Assembly (NCBI RefSeq): GCF_001545075.1 | Contig: NZ_FCOB02000035.1 | Span: forward strand, 1 to 64,000 | Origin: Caballeronia ptereochthonis | GTDB taxonomy: Bacteria > Pseudomonadota > Gammaproteobacteria > Burkholderiales > Burkholderiaceae | Direction: 5' to 3' | Length of the DNA: 64,000 bases | Shown here: positions 17,701 to 25,409 of the stretch, in pieces | Numbering within the stretch: position 1 is the first letter of the stretch | How the letters are laid out: every line of letters starts with the position of its first letter | Notes under the pieces: model-generated | The model's input: only the letters and a program-made list of their open reading frames with translations | Told to the model about the DNA's origin: nothing | Database searches by the model: none | Program-made: the position numbers and the translations under genes

Positions 17701-18894
17701 GCGACGAATCCGCAGACGATCAACCTCGCGCGCACCGCGATGATGGGTTTCGGCTACAAGGCGCAGCGCTTCGGCAACGATGTGCTGAAAAAATTCGCCA
17801 AGAAGCAGACAGCCAGACCGCCCGCGACGGTCGGCAAGCCGCCGGTGGTCACGCAGGTGATCCACTTCGTCAACAAGAAGATGCCGGGCAATCTGCCGAA
17901 GAAGACCGCGCGCGCGTTGCTGGATATCGAAGACGACAAGATCGTCCCGATCATCCGCAATCCGAAGACGACCACCGTCGATTCGGAAGCCGTGTTCTAT
18001 TTCCCGGGCTGCGGCTCCGAGCGCCTGTTCTCGCAGGTCGGTCTCGCGACGCAAGCCATGTTGTGGGAAGCGGGCGTGCAGACCGTGCTGCCGCCGGGCT
18101 ATCTGTGCTGCGGCTATCCGCAGCGCGGCTCGGGCCAGTACGACAAGGCCGAGCAGATCGTCACGGACAATCGCGTGCTGTTCCATCGCGTGGCCAATAC
18201 GCTGAACTATCTCGATATCAAGACCGTGGTCGTGTCGTGCGGCACCTGCTACGACCAGCTCGCGGGCTACGAATTCGAGAAGATCTTCCCGGGCTGCCGG
18301 ATCATCGACATTCACGAGTTCCTGCTCGAGAAGAACATCAAGCTCGAAGGCGTGAAGGGCACGCGCTACATGTACCACGACCCGTGTCACTCGCCGATCA
18401 AGACGATGGACCCGGTCAAGCTCGTCAACGAACTGATGGGTTCGCAGAACGACGGCTACAAGATCGAGAAGAACGATCGCTGCTGCGGCGAATCGGGCAC
18501 GCTCGCGGTGACGCGTCCGGACATCTCCACGCAAGTGCGCTTTCGCAAGGAGGAGGAGATCCGCAAGGGCGCGGCCAAGCTGCGCGGCATTCCGCTCGTC
18601 GCCGAAGCGGGCGCGAACGCCATCAACATCGCGAACGCGTCGGCGGGCGCGGCGGGCGCGCAGCCCGGCTCCGTGCTCAAGGCCGGCGACGGTCCGCAGC
18701 CGAACGGCGCGGACGTGAAAATCCTCACCAGCTGCCCGTCCTGCCTGCAGGGTCTCTCGCGCTACAACGAGGACGCCAACATCGAGGCGGACTATATCGT
18801 GGTGGAAATCGCGCGCAAGGTGCTCGGCGAGAACTGGATGGAGCAGTACGTCGAACGCGCGAACAATGGCGGTATCGAGCGCGTGCTGGTGTAA
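14800..18894 (+). CDS. Giant FAD-linked oxidase with DUF3683, 4Fe-4S and CCG domains (D-lactate/glycolate dehydrogenase-like)
   Basis: 1364 residues. Domain order: DUF3683 (about 15-150); FAD-binding type 4 domain with the PP-loop-like IPRGGGTGYTGGAIPL near 225 and a Gly-rich GGNVAMNAGGKKA; FAD-oxidase C-terminal domain (about 650-830) with HMHAGDGNVHTNIPVN and SGEHGIGITKLEFL. Two 4Fe-4S motifs follow: Cys858/861/864/868 and Cys920/923/926/930. Two CCG-type regions (YFPGCGSERLF, LCCGYPQRGSG; later DPCHSPIK and DRCCGESGTL) lie at the C-terminus. It thus joins in one chain what glycolate oxidase splits into GlcD and GlcF. A membrane-associated 2-hydroxy-acid:quinone oxidoreductase role is likely; the substrate is uncertain. 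Confidence 0.9.
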   Translation: MNAPQAFDPNGAHAALALDVEPRLREIPYNYTSFSDREIVMRLLGDEAWAVLDELRNERRTGRSARMLYEVLGDIWVVRRNPYLQDDLLDNPKRRALLVEALNHRLAEIEKRRSADLSAHSDEAGSRERAERVQLLIAAARRAVDDFAAEFGNMADLRRRASRVLGKQTQKDNIKFDGLSRVSHVTDATDWRVEYPFVVLTPDSEAEIAGLIKACFELGLTVIPRGGGTGYTGGAIPLTPFSAVINTEKLEQLGPVEMTDLPGVDHKVATIFSGAGVVTRRVTEAAEQAGFVFAVDPTSLDASCVGGNVAMNAGGKKAVLWGTALDNLAWWRMVDPEGNWLEVTRLDHNCGKIHDVEVARFRLDWFDGTRAPGEKLLRTENLDITGRTFRKEGLGKDVTDKFLAGLPGVQKEGCDGLITSARWILHKMPAHTRTVCLEFFGQARDAIPSIVEIKDYLFETSKQGGAILAGLEHLDERYLRAVGYATKSKRNAFPKMVLIGDIVGNDADAVAAATSEVVRMANGKSGEGFVAVNAEARKRFWLDRSRTAAIAKHTNAFKINEDVVIPLNRMGEYTDGIERINIELSIKNKLQLVDALEAFFRTGKLPLGKTDDANEIPSAELLEDRVQQALDLLKRVRERWTFVGDKLDMPLREAQHYLVNLGYEALAEKFADRVDVQPDATIFHVAQDRTVRVSWKQEIRAELRQIFNGGEFKPILDEAQAIHKQVLRGRVFVALHMHAGDGNVHTNIPVNSDNYAMLQDAHHAVARIMKLARSLDGVISGEHGIGITKLEFLTEEEIGDFRAYKQRVDPHGRFNKGKLFEGADLRNAYTPSFGLMGYESIIMQQSDIGAISDSIKDCLRCGKCKPVCATHVPRANLLYSPRNKILATSLLVEAFLYEEQTRRGVSIKHWDEFNDVADHCTVCHKCVTPCPVKIDFGDVSMNMRNLLRKMGKKKFNAGNAAGMFFLNATNPQTINLARTAMMGFGYKAQRFGNDVLKKFAKKQTARPPATVGKPPVVTQVIHFVNKKMPGNLPKKTARALLDIEDDKIVPIIRNPKTTTVDSEAVFYFPGCGSERLFSQVGLATQAMLWEAGVQTVLPPGYLCCGYPQRGSGQYDKAEQIVTDNRVLFHRVANTLNYLDIKTVVVSCGTCYDQLAGYEFEKIFPGCRIIDIHEFLLEKNIKLEGVKGTRYMYHDPCHSPIKTMDPVKLVNELMGSQNDGYKIEKNDRCCGESGTLAVTRPDISTQVRFRKEEEIRKGAAKLRGIPLVAEAGANAINIANASAGAAGAQPGSVLKAGDGPQPNGADVKILTSCPSCLQGLSRYNEDANIEADYIVVEIARKVLGENWMEQYVERANNGGIERVLV

Positions 18895-18930
18895 TAGCGA
18901 AATCGAGGCTTGATTCGCTAGAGGTACGAG

Positions 18931-19365
18931 ATGGACTGTGTGTTTTGCCGTGAAGACGGCGGTGAAGTGCTGTGGTCGGACGACGCGTTGCGCGTCGTCC
19001 TCGCCGACGAGCCCGACTGGCCGGGCCTGTGCCGTGTGATATGGGGCGCGCACGTCGCCGAAATGTCCGATTTGTCGGACGGCGCCCGCGCGCGGGTGAT
19101 GACCGCCGTCAACGGGGTCGAGCGCGCGATGCGCCGCGTGCTCGTGCCGGAGAAGATCAATCTGGCGAGCCTCGGCAATCAGGTGCCGCACGTCCACTGG
19201 CACATCATTCCGCGCTTTTCCAACGATTCCCGCTTCCCTCTGCCGATTTGGGCGCCGCGCCAGCGCACGGTCTCCGAGACGCAGCTTTCGAAGCGCCGCG
19301 CGCAGGCGACGCTTCTGCGCGAGCAAGTGCGCAACGAGCTGAACCAGGCGTTCGGCCATCAATAA
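18931..19365 (+). CDS. HIT family protein
   Basis: 144 residues. The histidine triad HVHWHIIP near residue 92 is the nucleotide-binding and catalytic motif. The N-terminal MDCVFCREDGG resembles the zinc-site CxxC start of many HIT proteins. HIT enzymes hydrolyse nucleoside phosphoramidates or dinucleotides. A GAGGTACGAG ribosome site precedes the ATG. It sits 36 bases after the FAD/Fe-S gene and 9 bases before the DUF971 gene, so these are probably co-transcribed. Confidence 0.9.
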   Translation: MDCVFCREDGGEVLWSDDALRVVLADEPDWPGLCRVIWGAHVAEMSDLSDGARARVMTAVNGVERAMRRVLVPEKINLASLGNQVPHVHWHIIPRFSNDSRFPLPIWAPRQRTVSETQLSKRRAQATLLREQVRNELNQAFGHQ

Positions 19366-19374
19366 GGCAAGACC

Positions 19375-19785
19375 ATGAGCGGACTCACTTCAACGACGCC
19401 GATTCCCACCGGCGTCGTCGTACATTCGAAATCCCGCGTGCTGGAGCTGCAATACGGCGACGGGTCGTATCGCGTGCCGTTCGAGCTGCTGCGCGTGTAT
19501 TCGCCGTCGGCGGAAGTGCAGGGCCACGGGCCAGGACAGGAAACGCTGCAGACCGGCAAGCGCGACGTGACGATCATCGGCATCGATCCGGTCGGGCATT
19601 ACGCGCTGCAACTCAATTTTTCGGACGGCCACAATACCGGCATCTATTCCTGGGACATCCTCTACGACCTGGCGACGCGCCAGGACGAACTGTGGCGGGA
19701 CTATCTGGCGAAACTGGCGGCCGCGGGCGTCGACCGCGACACGCCGATGGCCGCCAGACCAGCCGGTGGCGGGCATTGCCACTGA
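19375..19785 (+). CDS. DUF971 domain protein (gamma-butyrobetaine hydroxylase-like N-terminal domain)
   Basis: 136 residues. The domain is recognisable by LELQYGDGSYRVPFELLRVYSPSAEVQGHG near residues 23-52 and FSDGHNTGIYSWDILYDLA near 82-100. It is the small domain found at the N-terminus of gamma-butyrobetaine hydroxylase, where it binds a metal, and alone in many beta-proteobacteria. The C-terminal tail GGGHCH could bind a metal. Its genetic link to ubiE is common in the order as I recall it, but its function is not established. Confidence 0.85.
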   Translation: MSGLTSTTPIPTGVVVHSKSRVLELQYGDGSYRVPFELLRVYSPSAEVQGHGPGQETLQTGKRDVTIIGIDPVGHYALQLNFSDGHNTGIYSWDILYDLATRQDELWRDYLAKLAAAGVDRDTPMAARPAGGGHCH

Positions 19786-19877
19786 GGCCACCGAACAATA
19801 TCGATGCGGCATAACGCCGCACAGCCGGCGCGGCGATTGCGCAGCATAGAACGAACAACAGGCGAGGAAAGAGCGCG

Positions 19878-20609
19878 ATGAGCAAGACCCACTTCGGATA
19901 CGAAACGGTCGACGAGCAGGACAAGGCGAAGAAAGTGGCGGGCGTGTTCCATTCCGTCGCGAGCAACTACGACTTGATGAACGACCTGATGTCCGGTGGA
20001 CTGCATCGGATCTGGAAGCATTTCACGATCGGGCAGGCGAAGGTGCGGCCAGGCTACAAGGTGCTGGATATCGCGGGCGGCACGGGCGATCTGGCGATGG
20101 CGTTCGCGAAGCAGGCGGGCGAAACCGGCGAAGTCTGGCACACCGATATCAACGAATCGATGCTGCGCGTCGGCCGCGACCGGCTGATCGACAAGGGCGT
20201 GCTCACGCCCGCGCTGCTGTGCGACGCAGAGAAGATCCCGTTTCCCGACAATTATTTCAATGTGGTTACGGTTGCATTCGGTCTTCGTAATATGACGCAC
20301 AAGGATCGTGCGCTCACGGAGATGACCCGCGTGCTCAAGCCGGGCGGCAAACTGCTGGTGCTGGAATTCTCGAAAGTGTGGGAACCGCTTAAAAAGCCGT
20401 ACGATATCTACAGTTTCAAGATTTTGCCGTGGCTTGGCGAAAAAGTGGCCAAAGATGCGGACAGCTATCGGTACTTGGCCGAGTCCATCCGCATGCACCC
20501 GGACCAGGAAACTTTAAAAACAATGATGGAACAAGCAGGCCTGGATCGAGTCGAATATTACAATTTGTCAGGTGGCGTGGTAGCGTTACACGTCGGGACC
20601 AAATTCTAG
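19878..20609 (+). CDS. ubiE: Ubiquinone/menaquinone biosynthesis C-methyltransferase UbiE
   Basis: 243 residues. A class I SAM-dependent methyltransferase with DIAGGTGDLAMAFAKQAG as motif I, FDNYFNVVTVAFGLRN-type motif II, and the UbiE signatures SVASNYDLMNDLMSGGLHRIWK at the N-terminus and the ALTEMTRVLKPGGKLLVLEFS block. It C-methylates 2-methoxy-6-polyprenyl-1,4-benzoquinol in ubiquinone synthesis. AGGAAAGAG-like bases precede the start. It opens a run with ubiJ and ubiB, interrupted by the Tim44-like gene. Confidence 0.96.
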   Translation: MSKTHFGYETVDEQDKAKKVAGVFHSVASNYDLMNDLMSGGLHRIWKHFTIGQAKVRPGYKVLDIAGGTGDLAMAFAKQAGETGEVWHTDINESMLRVGRDRLIDKGVLTPALLCDAEKIPFPDNYFNVVTVAFGLRNMTHKDRALTEMTRVLKPGGKLLVLEFSKVWEPLKKPYDIYSFKILPWLGEKVAKDADSYRYLAESIRMHPDQETLKTMMEQAGLDRVEYYNLSGGVVALHVGTKF

Positions 20610-20635
20610 TGTTCCACTCTTCAAAGGATTCGAAA

Positions 20636-21646
20636 ATGTCCGATTCGCGCATACCCCAACCCCGGGGTTCCCTGAACCGCGTTTTCAGGAAGGCCGGAAT
20701 CTTGGCGCTGGCTGGCGTTATTGCGGCTGGCGCGATCTTCGCGGAAACGGCGGAAGCCCGGCGCATGGGCGGCGGCCGCAGCATGGGCCGCCAGTCGGCC
20801 ACGGCGACGCAGCAGAATCAGGCGACGCCGCCGTCGCAGTCATTCCAGCAAGGCCAGGCCGCTCAGGCGCAGCGCGCGCAACCCGCGCCCGCCACGCCGG
20901 CCGCGCCCGCGGCGCAACCCGCGCGCAACCGCTGGCTCGGGCCGATCGCCGGTCTCGCTGCCGGTCTGGGCATCGCGGCGCTGCTCTCGCACTTCGGGCT
21001 GGGCGAGGCGTTCGCCGGCGCGATGGCCAACATGATCATGATCGCGTTGATCGTGCTGGCGGCCGTCATGCTGTTCCGCTTCATCATGCGCAGGCGTCAG
21101 GGCGGCAACACGCCCGCGTACGCCGGCGCGGGCTCGGCCTCGGGTTCGCCGTACGGCGCGACCGCGCGCACGAGCCTGAATCAGGATCCGCCGCAAGTGC
21201 CGCAGCAGCCGAGCGGCTTCGGCGCGAACTATATCGAGTCGCCTGTGCCGCAACAGGAGGTGAATCCGAACGTGCCGGCGGGCTTCGACACCGAGGCGTT
21301 CGTGCGCAACGCGAAGGTCTACTTCGTGCGTCTGCAGGACGCGTGGGACCGCGGCAACGTCAACGACATCCGCGAATTCACGACGCCCGAGATGTTCGCC
21401 GAAGTGAAGCTCGACGTCGACGCACGCGGCAGCGTGCCGAATCGCACGGACGTGGTGCAACTCAACGCCGATCTGCTCGGCGTCGAGGACCGCCCGACCG
21501 AATATCTGGCGAGCGTGCGCTTCCACGGCCTGATCCGCGAGTCGGAAGGCGCGGCGGCGGAGCCGTTCGTCGAGATCTGGAACCTGTCGAAGCAGAAGGT
21601 CGGCAACGAAGGCTGGCTGCTGGCGGGGATCCAACAAGTCAGTTGA
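20636..21646 (+). CDS. Tim44-like domain membrane protein
   Basis: 336 residues from the ATG at 20636, with AAAGGA nine bases upstream. A signal-like segment (AGILALAGVIAAGAIFAETAEA) comes first. Then comes a low-complexity Gln/Ala/Pro-rich stretch (about 45-95), one or two transmembrane segments around residues 100-145 ending in basic MRRRQGG, another linker, and the C-terminal Tim44-like domain (about 210-336, with YFVRLQDAWDRGNVNDIREFTTPEMF). The mitochondrial Tim44 domain binds membrane and chaperones; in bacteria the role is not established. It lies 26 bases after ubiE and ahead of ubiJ-ubiB. Confidence 0.85.
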   Translation: MSDSRIPQPRGSLNRVFRKAGILALAGVIAAGAIFAETAEARRMGGGRSMGRQSATATQQNQATPPSQSFQQGQAAQAQRAQPAPATPAAPAAQPARNRWLGPIAGLAAGLGIAALLSHFGLGEAFAGAMANMIMIALIVLAAVMLFRFIMRRRQGGNTPAYAGAGSASGSPYGATARTSLNQDPPQVPQQPSGFGANYIESPVPQQEVNPNVPAGFDTEAFVRNAKVYFVRLQDAWDRGNVNDIREFTTPEMFAEVKLDVDARGSVPNRTDVVQLNADLLGVEDRPTEYLASVRFHGLIRESEGAAAEPFVEIWNLSKQKVGNEGWLLAGIQQVS

Positions 21647-21750
21647 GCGTGGCCGTGCGCCGGGCGCAAGTCCCGGCGTCGAGGGCTCGGCCAAATGGCC
21701 GGGAGCAGGCAACCGTCAGTGTGTTGACCGGTTGCGGCGGTAGAATATGA

Positions 21751-21784
21751 ACCCGCGCGAGAAGCGTCTCGCGCGGGTTTTTTC
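21751..21784 (+). terminator. Strong intrinsic terminator after the Tim44-like gene
   Basis: A 13-bp perfect stem (21751-21763 and 21768-21780) with an AGCG loop is followed by a T-run to 21784. It separates ubiE/Tim44-like from ubiJ-ubiB, whose first start codon is only 13 bases past the T-run, so ubiJ expression may depend on readthrough or a promoter within the hairpin region. Confidence 0.85.
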
Positions 21785-21796
21785 ATCTCACAGCCG

Positions 21797-22498
21797 ATGA
21801 CGAACGCAGACGAATTCGCCCGTCCCCCAGCAAATCCCGCCTTCAAGACCGCGTCCGGTGCGTTCGCGGCCGCCGTCAATCATCTGCTCGTGCGCGAGCC
21901 GTGGGCTCGCGAGCGCGTGAAGCCTTATGCGGGCAAGCGCGTGAAACTGTCGTGTACGCCGGTTTCGATCGCGCTCGTGGTGCAACCCGACGGCCTTTTT
22001 GCGGCGACGACCGAGGCGGAGGCCGGCCAGTTCGATGTGACCATCGCCGTTCCGCTCGACGCGCTGCCTGCGTTTCTGCAAGGCGGTCAGGCCGCGGTGA
22101 TAAAGCACGTCAGGATAGAAGGCGACGCCGAATTCGCCACGACGCTCGCCAAGCTCGCGGAACACCTGCGCTGGGACCCGGAGGAGGATCTGGCGCGCGT
22201 GATCGGCGACGCGCCCGCGCATCGGCTGGGTATCCTCGCGCGCGCGGTGCGCGAACAGGCGCAGCGCACCGGGCGGAATCTGCTGGACACCCTCACCGAA
22301 TACTTTCTCGACGAACAGCCGCAACTCGTGCGCAAGAGCGCGCTCGAGGCATTCAACGGGGAGCTCTCGAAGGCGCGCGATGCGCTCGCGCGCGTCGAAA
22401 AGCGTATCGAAAGAATCGAACAAACCGAACAACGACAGCTGGCTCGCGGTGCCTCAGCGCGAACCGGCGGCGAGTCCGTGCGCGGCTCGCACGAATAA
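21797..22498 (+). CDS. ubiJ: Ubiquinone biosynthesis accessory factor UbiJ (SCP2 domain)
   Basis: 233 residues. The N-terminal SCP2 lipid-binding domain (about 20-125) includes VKLSCTPVSIALVVQPDGLFAAT and VRIEGDAEFATTLAKL. The C-terminal part (about 170-220) is charged and helical with a coiled-coil look (ALARVEKRIERIEQTEQ), as in UbiJ. UbiJ with UbiK helps hold polyprenyl intermediates in the aerobic ubiquinone complex. It is 22 bases before ubiB, which confirms the assignment. Confidence 0.9.
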   Translation: MTNADEFARPPANPAFKTASGAFAAAVNHLLVREPWARERVKPYAGKRVKLSCTPVSIALVVQPDGLFAATTEAEAGQFDVTIAVPLDALPAFLQGGQAAVIKHVRIEGDAEFATTLAKLAEHLRWDPEEDLARVIGDAPAHRLGILARAVREQAQRTGRNLLDTLTEYFLDEQPQLVRKSALEAFNGELSKARDALARVEKRIERIEQTEQRQLARGASARTGGESVRGSHE

Positions 22499-22520
22499 CG
22501 AGCTGAAGCGAATCCGAACC

Positions 22521-24095
22521 ATGCGTTTTCTGCGTTTTCTCAAGATTTTTTTCACAATCGTCCGCTTCGGGCTCGATGAAGTCGTGATGAGCGGCATCGA
22601 CGATCGTCGCGTGCGTTTTCTCATGCGCATCACGACCTTCGGCCGCAGGTTCAATGTCGAGCGCGGCATCCGCCTGCGGCTCGCGCTGGAAAGCCTTGGC
22701 CCGATTTTCGTGAAGTTCGGCCAGGTCCTCTCGACGCGGCGCGATCTTCTGCCCGTCGATATCGCCGATGAACTCGCGAAGCTTCAGGACCGGGTTCCGC
22801 CGTTCGATTCCGCGGTGGCGGTCTCGATCATCGAGAAATCGCTCGGCGCGCCGATCGACGAACTGTTCGACGATTTCGAGCGCGTGCCGGTGGCGAGCGC
22901 CTCGATCGCGCAGGTGCATTTCGCCCGGATCAAGACCGGCGAGCACGCGGGCAAGGCCGTCGCGGTGAAGGTGCTGCGCCCGGGCATGCTGCCGGTGATC
23001 GATTCGGACCTGGCGCTGTTGCGCGACATCGCGACGTGGGCCGAACGCCTGTGGGCCGACGGCCGACGCCTGAAGCCGCGCGAAGTCGTCGCCGAGTTCG
23101 ACAAATATCTGCACGACGAGCTCGATCTGATGCGCGAGGCCGCCAACGGCAGCCAGCTGCGCCGCAACTTTCAGGGGCTCGATCTGCTTCTCGTGCCCGA
23201 GATGTACTGGGACATGTCCGCGCCCACGGTGCTCGTCATGGAGCGCATGGTCGGCGTGCCGATCAGTCAGGTCGATACGCTGCGCGCGGCCGGCGTCGAC
23301 ATTCCGAAGCTCGCGCGCGAAGGCGTCGAGATTTTCTTCACGCAGGTGTTCCGCGACGGCTTTTTCCACGCCGACATGCACCCCGGCAACATTCAGGTGA
23401 GCCTCGATCCGGCGACCTTCGGGCGCTATATCGCGCTGGATTTCGGTATCGTCGGAGCGCTCTCGGACTTCGACAAGAATTACCTCGCGCAGAACTTCCT
23501 CGCGTTCTTCAAGCGCGATTATCACCGCGTCGCGACGCTGCACCTCGAATCGGGCTGGGTGCCGCCGAGCACGCGCGTCGAGGAGCTGGAAAGCTCGATC
23601 CGCGCCGTGTGCGAACCGTACTTCGATCGCGCGCTGAAGGACATCTCGCTCGGACAAGTGCTGATGCGTCTTTTCTCGACGTCGCGCCGCTTCAACGTCG
23701 AGATTCAGCCGCAACTCGTGCTGTTGCAGAAGACGATGCTCAACGTCGAAGGGCTCGGTCGCTCGCTCGACCCGGAGCTCGATCTCTGGAAAACCGCCAA
23801 GCCTTATCTCGAACGCTGGATGAACGAGCAGATCGGCTGGCGCGGCTGGTACGAACGGCTCCAGATGGAAGCGCCGCAGTGGAGCAAGACCATTCCGCAG
23901 TTGCCGCGTCTGATCCATCATTTGCTCGCCGAGCAGCACGATGCCCCGAAGAGCGGCAACGAGGAAACGATGCGGCAACTGCTCGCCGAGCAGAAGCGCA
24001 CCAATCGCCTGCTGATGACGCTGCTGGCCGTCGGCATGATCGCGGTGGCCGGCGCGGGCGTCGTGATCGCGCAGTTTTGGCTCGGCCATCCGTGA
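22521..24095 (+). CDS. ubiB: Ubiquinone biosynthesis regulatory protein kinase-like UbiB
   Basis: 524 residues from the ATG at 22521. Atypical ABC1/ADCK kinase fold: the KxGQ motif in FVKFGQVLSTR, the Ala-rich nucleotide loop VASASIAQVHFA, the lysine of AVKVLRPG, the catalytic-loop ADMHPGN and the metal-binding LDFG. Two hydrophobic helices at the C-terminus (about 490-520) anchor it in the inner membrane. UbiB supports ubiquinone synthesis, probably as an ATPase that extracts lipid intermediates. It follows ubiJ by 22 bases. Confidence 0.96.
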   Translation: MRFLRFLKIFFTIVRFGLDEVVMSGIDDRRVRFLMRITTFGRRFNVERGIRLRLALESLGPIFVKFGQVLSTRRDLLPVDIADELAKLQDRVPPFDSAVAVSIIEKSLGAPIDELFDDFERVPVASASIAQVHFARIKTGEHAGKAVAVKVLRPGMLPVIDSDLALLRDIATWAERLWADGRRLKPREVVAEFDKYLHDELDLMREAANGSQLRRNFQGLDLLLVPEMYWDMSAPTVLVMERMVGVPISQVDTLRAAGVDIPKLAREGVEIFFTQVFRDGFFHADMHPGNIQVSLDPATFGRYIALDFGIVGALSDFDKNYLAQNFLAFFKRDYHRVATLHLESGWVPPSTRVEELESSIRAVCEPYFDRALKDISLGQVLMRLFSTSRRFNVEIQPQLVLLQKTMLNVEGLGRSLDPELDLWKTAKPYLERWMNEQIGWRGWYERLQMEAPQWSKTIPQLPRLIHHLLAEQHDAPKSGNEETMRQLLAEQKRTNRLLMTLLAVGMIAVAGAGVVIAQFWLGHP

Positions 24096-24134
24096 TTCCC
24101 CGGCATCGATGAAACCCGCACCAGAGGCAACATC

Positions 24135-24752
24135 ATGAGCGATCCGACAAATTCCGACATTCCGTCTTTCGAGAACCGCGATCCGAATTCTCCCGGCTTC
24201 TGGGACGAGCGTTTCAGCCAGCATTTCACGCCGTGGGACCAGGCGGGCGTCCCGGAGACGTTCAAGACCTTCGTCGCATCACGCGAGGCGCAGAACGTGC
24301 TGATTCCCGGCTGCGGCAGCGCGTACGAGGCGCTGTTTCTGGCCGAGCGCGGCTGGCCGGTGCGCGCGATCGATTTCGCGCCCGGCGCCGTCGAGGCGGC
24401 GCGCAAGCAACTGGGCGCGCATGCGGGTGTCGTCGAGGAGGCGGATTTCTTCGCTTACGAGCCACCTGTTTCGCCCGACTGGATCTACGAGCGGGCGTTC
24501 TTGTGCGCGCTTCCGAAAGACCGCTGGCAGGACTACGCCGAGCGAATGGCCGCGCTGCTCAAGTCCGGCGCCTTGCTCGCGGGCTTCTTTTTCATCGGCG
24601 CGACGCCGAAAGGACCGCCGTTCGGCATCGAGCGCCGCGAACTGGACGCGCTCCTGACGCCACACTTCGAACTGATCGAAGACCGCGAGGTGAGCGGCTC
24701 GATTCCCGTGTTCGCCGGCCGGGAGCGCTGGCTGACCTGGCGGCGCATCTGA
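24135..24752 (+). CDS. TPMT-family SAM-dependent methyltransferase
   Basis: 205 residues. The thiopurine-methyltransferase pattern is clear: FWDERFSQHFTPWDQAG at the N-terminus, SAM motif I LIPGCGSAYEALFLAERG, the acidic strand VRAIDFAP and an LCALPKDRWQDYAERMAALL segment. Bacterial members methylate small thiols, halides, or selenium and tellurium compounds; the substrate here cannot be predicted. It is 39 bases after ubiB and could be the last gene of that operon. Confidence 0.88.
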   Translation: MSDPTNSDIPSFENRDPNSPGFWDERFSQHFTPWDQAGVPETFKTFVASREAQNVLIPGCGSAYEALFLAERGWPVRAIDFAPGAVEAARKQLGAHAGVVEEADFFAYEPPVSPDWIYERAFLCALPKDRWQDYAERMAALLKSGALLAGFFFIGATPKGPPFGIERRELDALLTPHFELIEDREVSGSIPVFAGRERWLTWRRI

Positions 24753-24817
24753 GCGGAACGGCTTGAAATTCGCTGTCGTCGCCCTGAAATAAGTCGGCGG
24801 TTGGACTTGTGCCCGCG

Positions 24818-24858
24818 GACCCGAAAATCGCGGGTCAAAATTGGTTTGCGGCTATAAT
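24818..24858 (+). promoter_or_regulatory. Promoter of the fmdB-like/DUF502/aspS operon with an inverted repeat at the -35 position
   Basis: A perfect -10, TATAAT, lies at 24853-24858, 44 bases before the first start codon. Instead of a clear -35 there is an inverted repeat, GACCCG-N7-CGGGTC (24818-24836). It could serve as an activator site or as a T-less terminator hairpin for the upstream gene. Confidence 0.6.
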
Positions 24859-24902
24859 TCAAGGCTTTGCAAGCGTCGACAGATAATTGTAGGAAGGGTG
24901 CC

Positions 24903-25274
24903 ATGCCGATTTACGCGTACCGCTGCGCAAACTGCGGCCACGAAAAAGATGTGCTTCAGAAACTGAGCGATGCGCCGCTCACGCAATGTCCCGCCTGCGG
25001 AACGGACGCTTTCTCGAAGCAAGTGACCGCCGCCGGTTTCCAGTTGAAGGGATCGGGCTGGTATGTCACCGATTTCCGTGGCGGTAATAGTGGCAAGAGC
25101 GGTGGCGACGGCGGCTCGAACGACAGCGCGGGCGCGTCGAAGGCGTCTGCGCCGAAATCGGAAGAAACTTCCGCCAGCTCGAGTTCCGCCGACAGCGCGA
25201 CCCCGGCGAGCACGTCATCATCGGATGCCGGCAAGCCAGCGGCGGGCGCCTCCGCATCGTCGGGCGCCGCCTGA
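24903..25274 (+). CDS. FmdB family zinc ribbon protein
   Basis: 123 residues from MPIYAYRCANCG, with GGAAGGG just upstream. The first 45 residues form a zinc ribbon with Cys pairs CANCG and CPACG, as in FmdB putative regulators. After residue about 60 the chain becomes a Gly/Ser/Ala-rich low-complexity tail that looks disordered. The FmdB family is widespread with no settled function. It heads the aspS operon, as is usual in beta-proteobacteria. Confidence 0.88.
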   Translation: MPIYAYRCANCGHEKDVLQKLSDAPLTQCPACGTDAFSKQVTAAGFQLKGSGWYVTDFRGGNSGKSGGDGGSNDSAGASKASAPKSEETSASSSSADSATPASTSSSDAGKPAAGASASSGAA

Positions 25275-25409
25275 AGCGAAACCCGGCCGGCCCGTCCGGC
25301 CGAATGCCATGCAGATGATCCCGCCGACCGCGCTCGCCCGAGCGCGGCTCGCCTGCCAAGCCGAATCTCCAGTGCAATCGAGAGCCGGCGCAGCCTTCGC
25401 CCCGTGTAA

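Noticed and set aside
17293..19362. 689-residue minus-strand open frame
   Set aside because: It spans two genuine plus-strand genes and shows no recognisable domain.
21725..21747. TTGACC and TAGAAT as a promoter for ubiJ
   Set aside because: The spacer is only 11 bases, too short for sigma-70, and the -10 would sit directly before a terminator hairpin.
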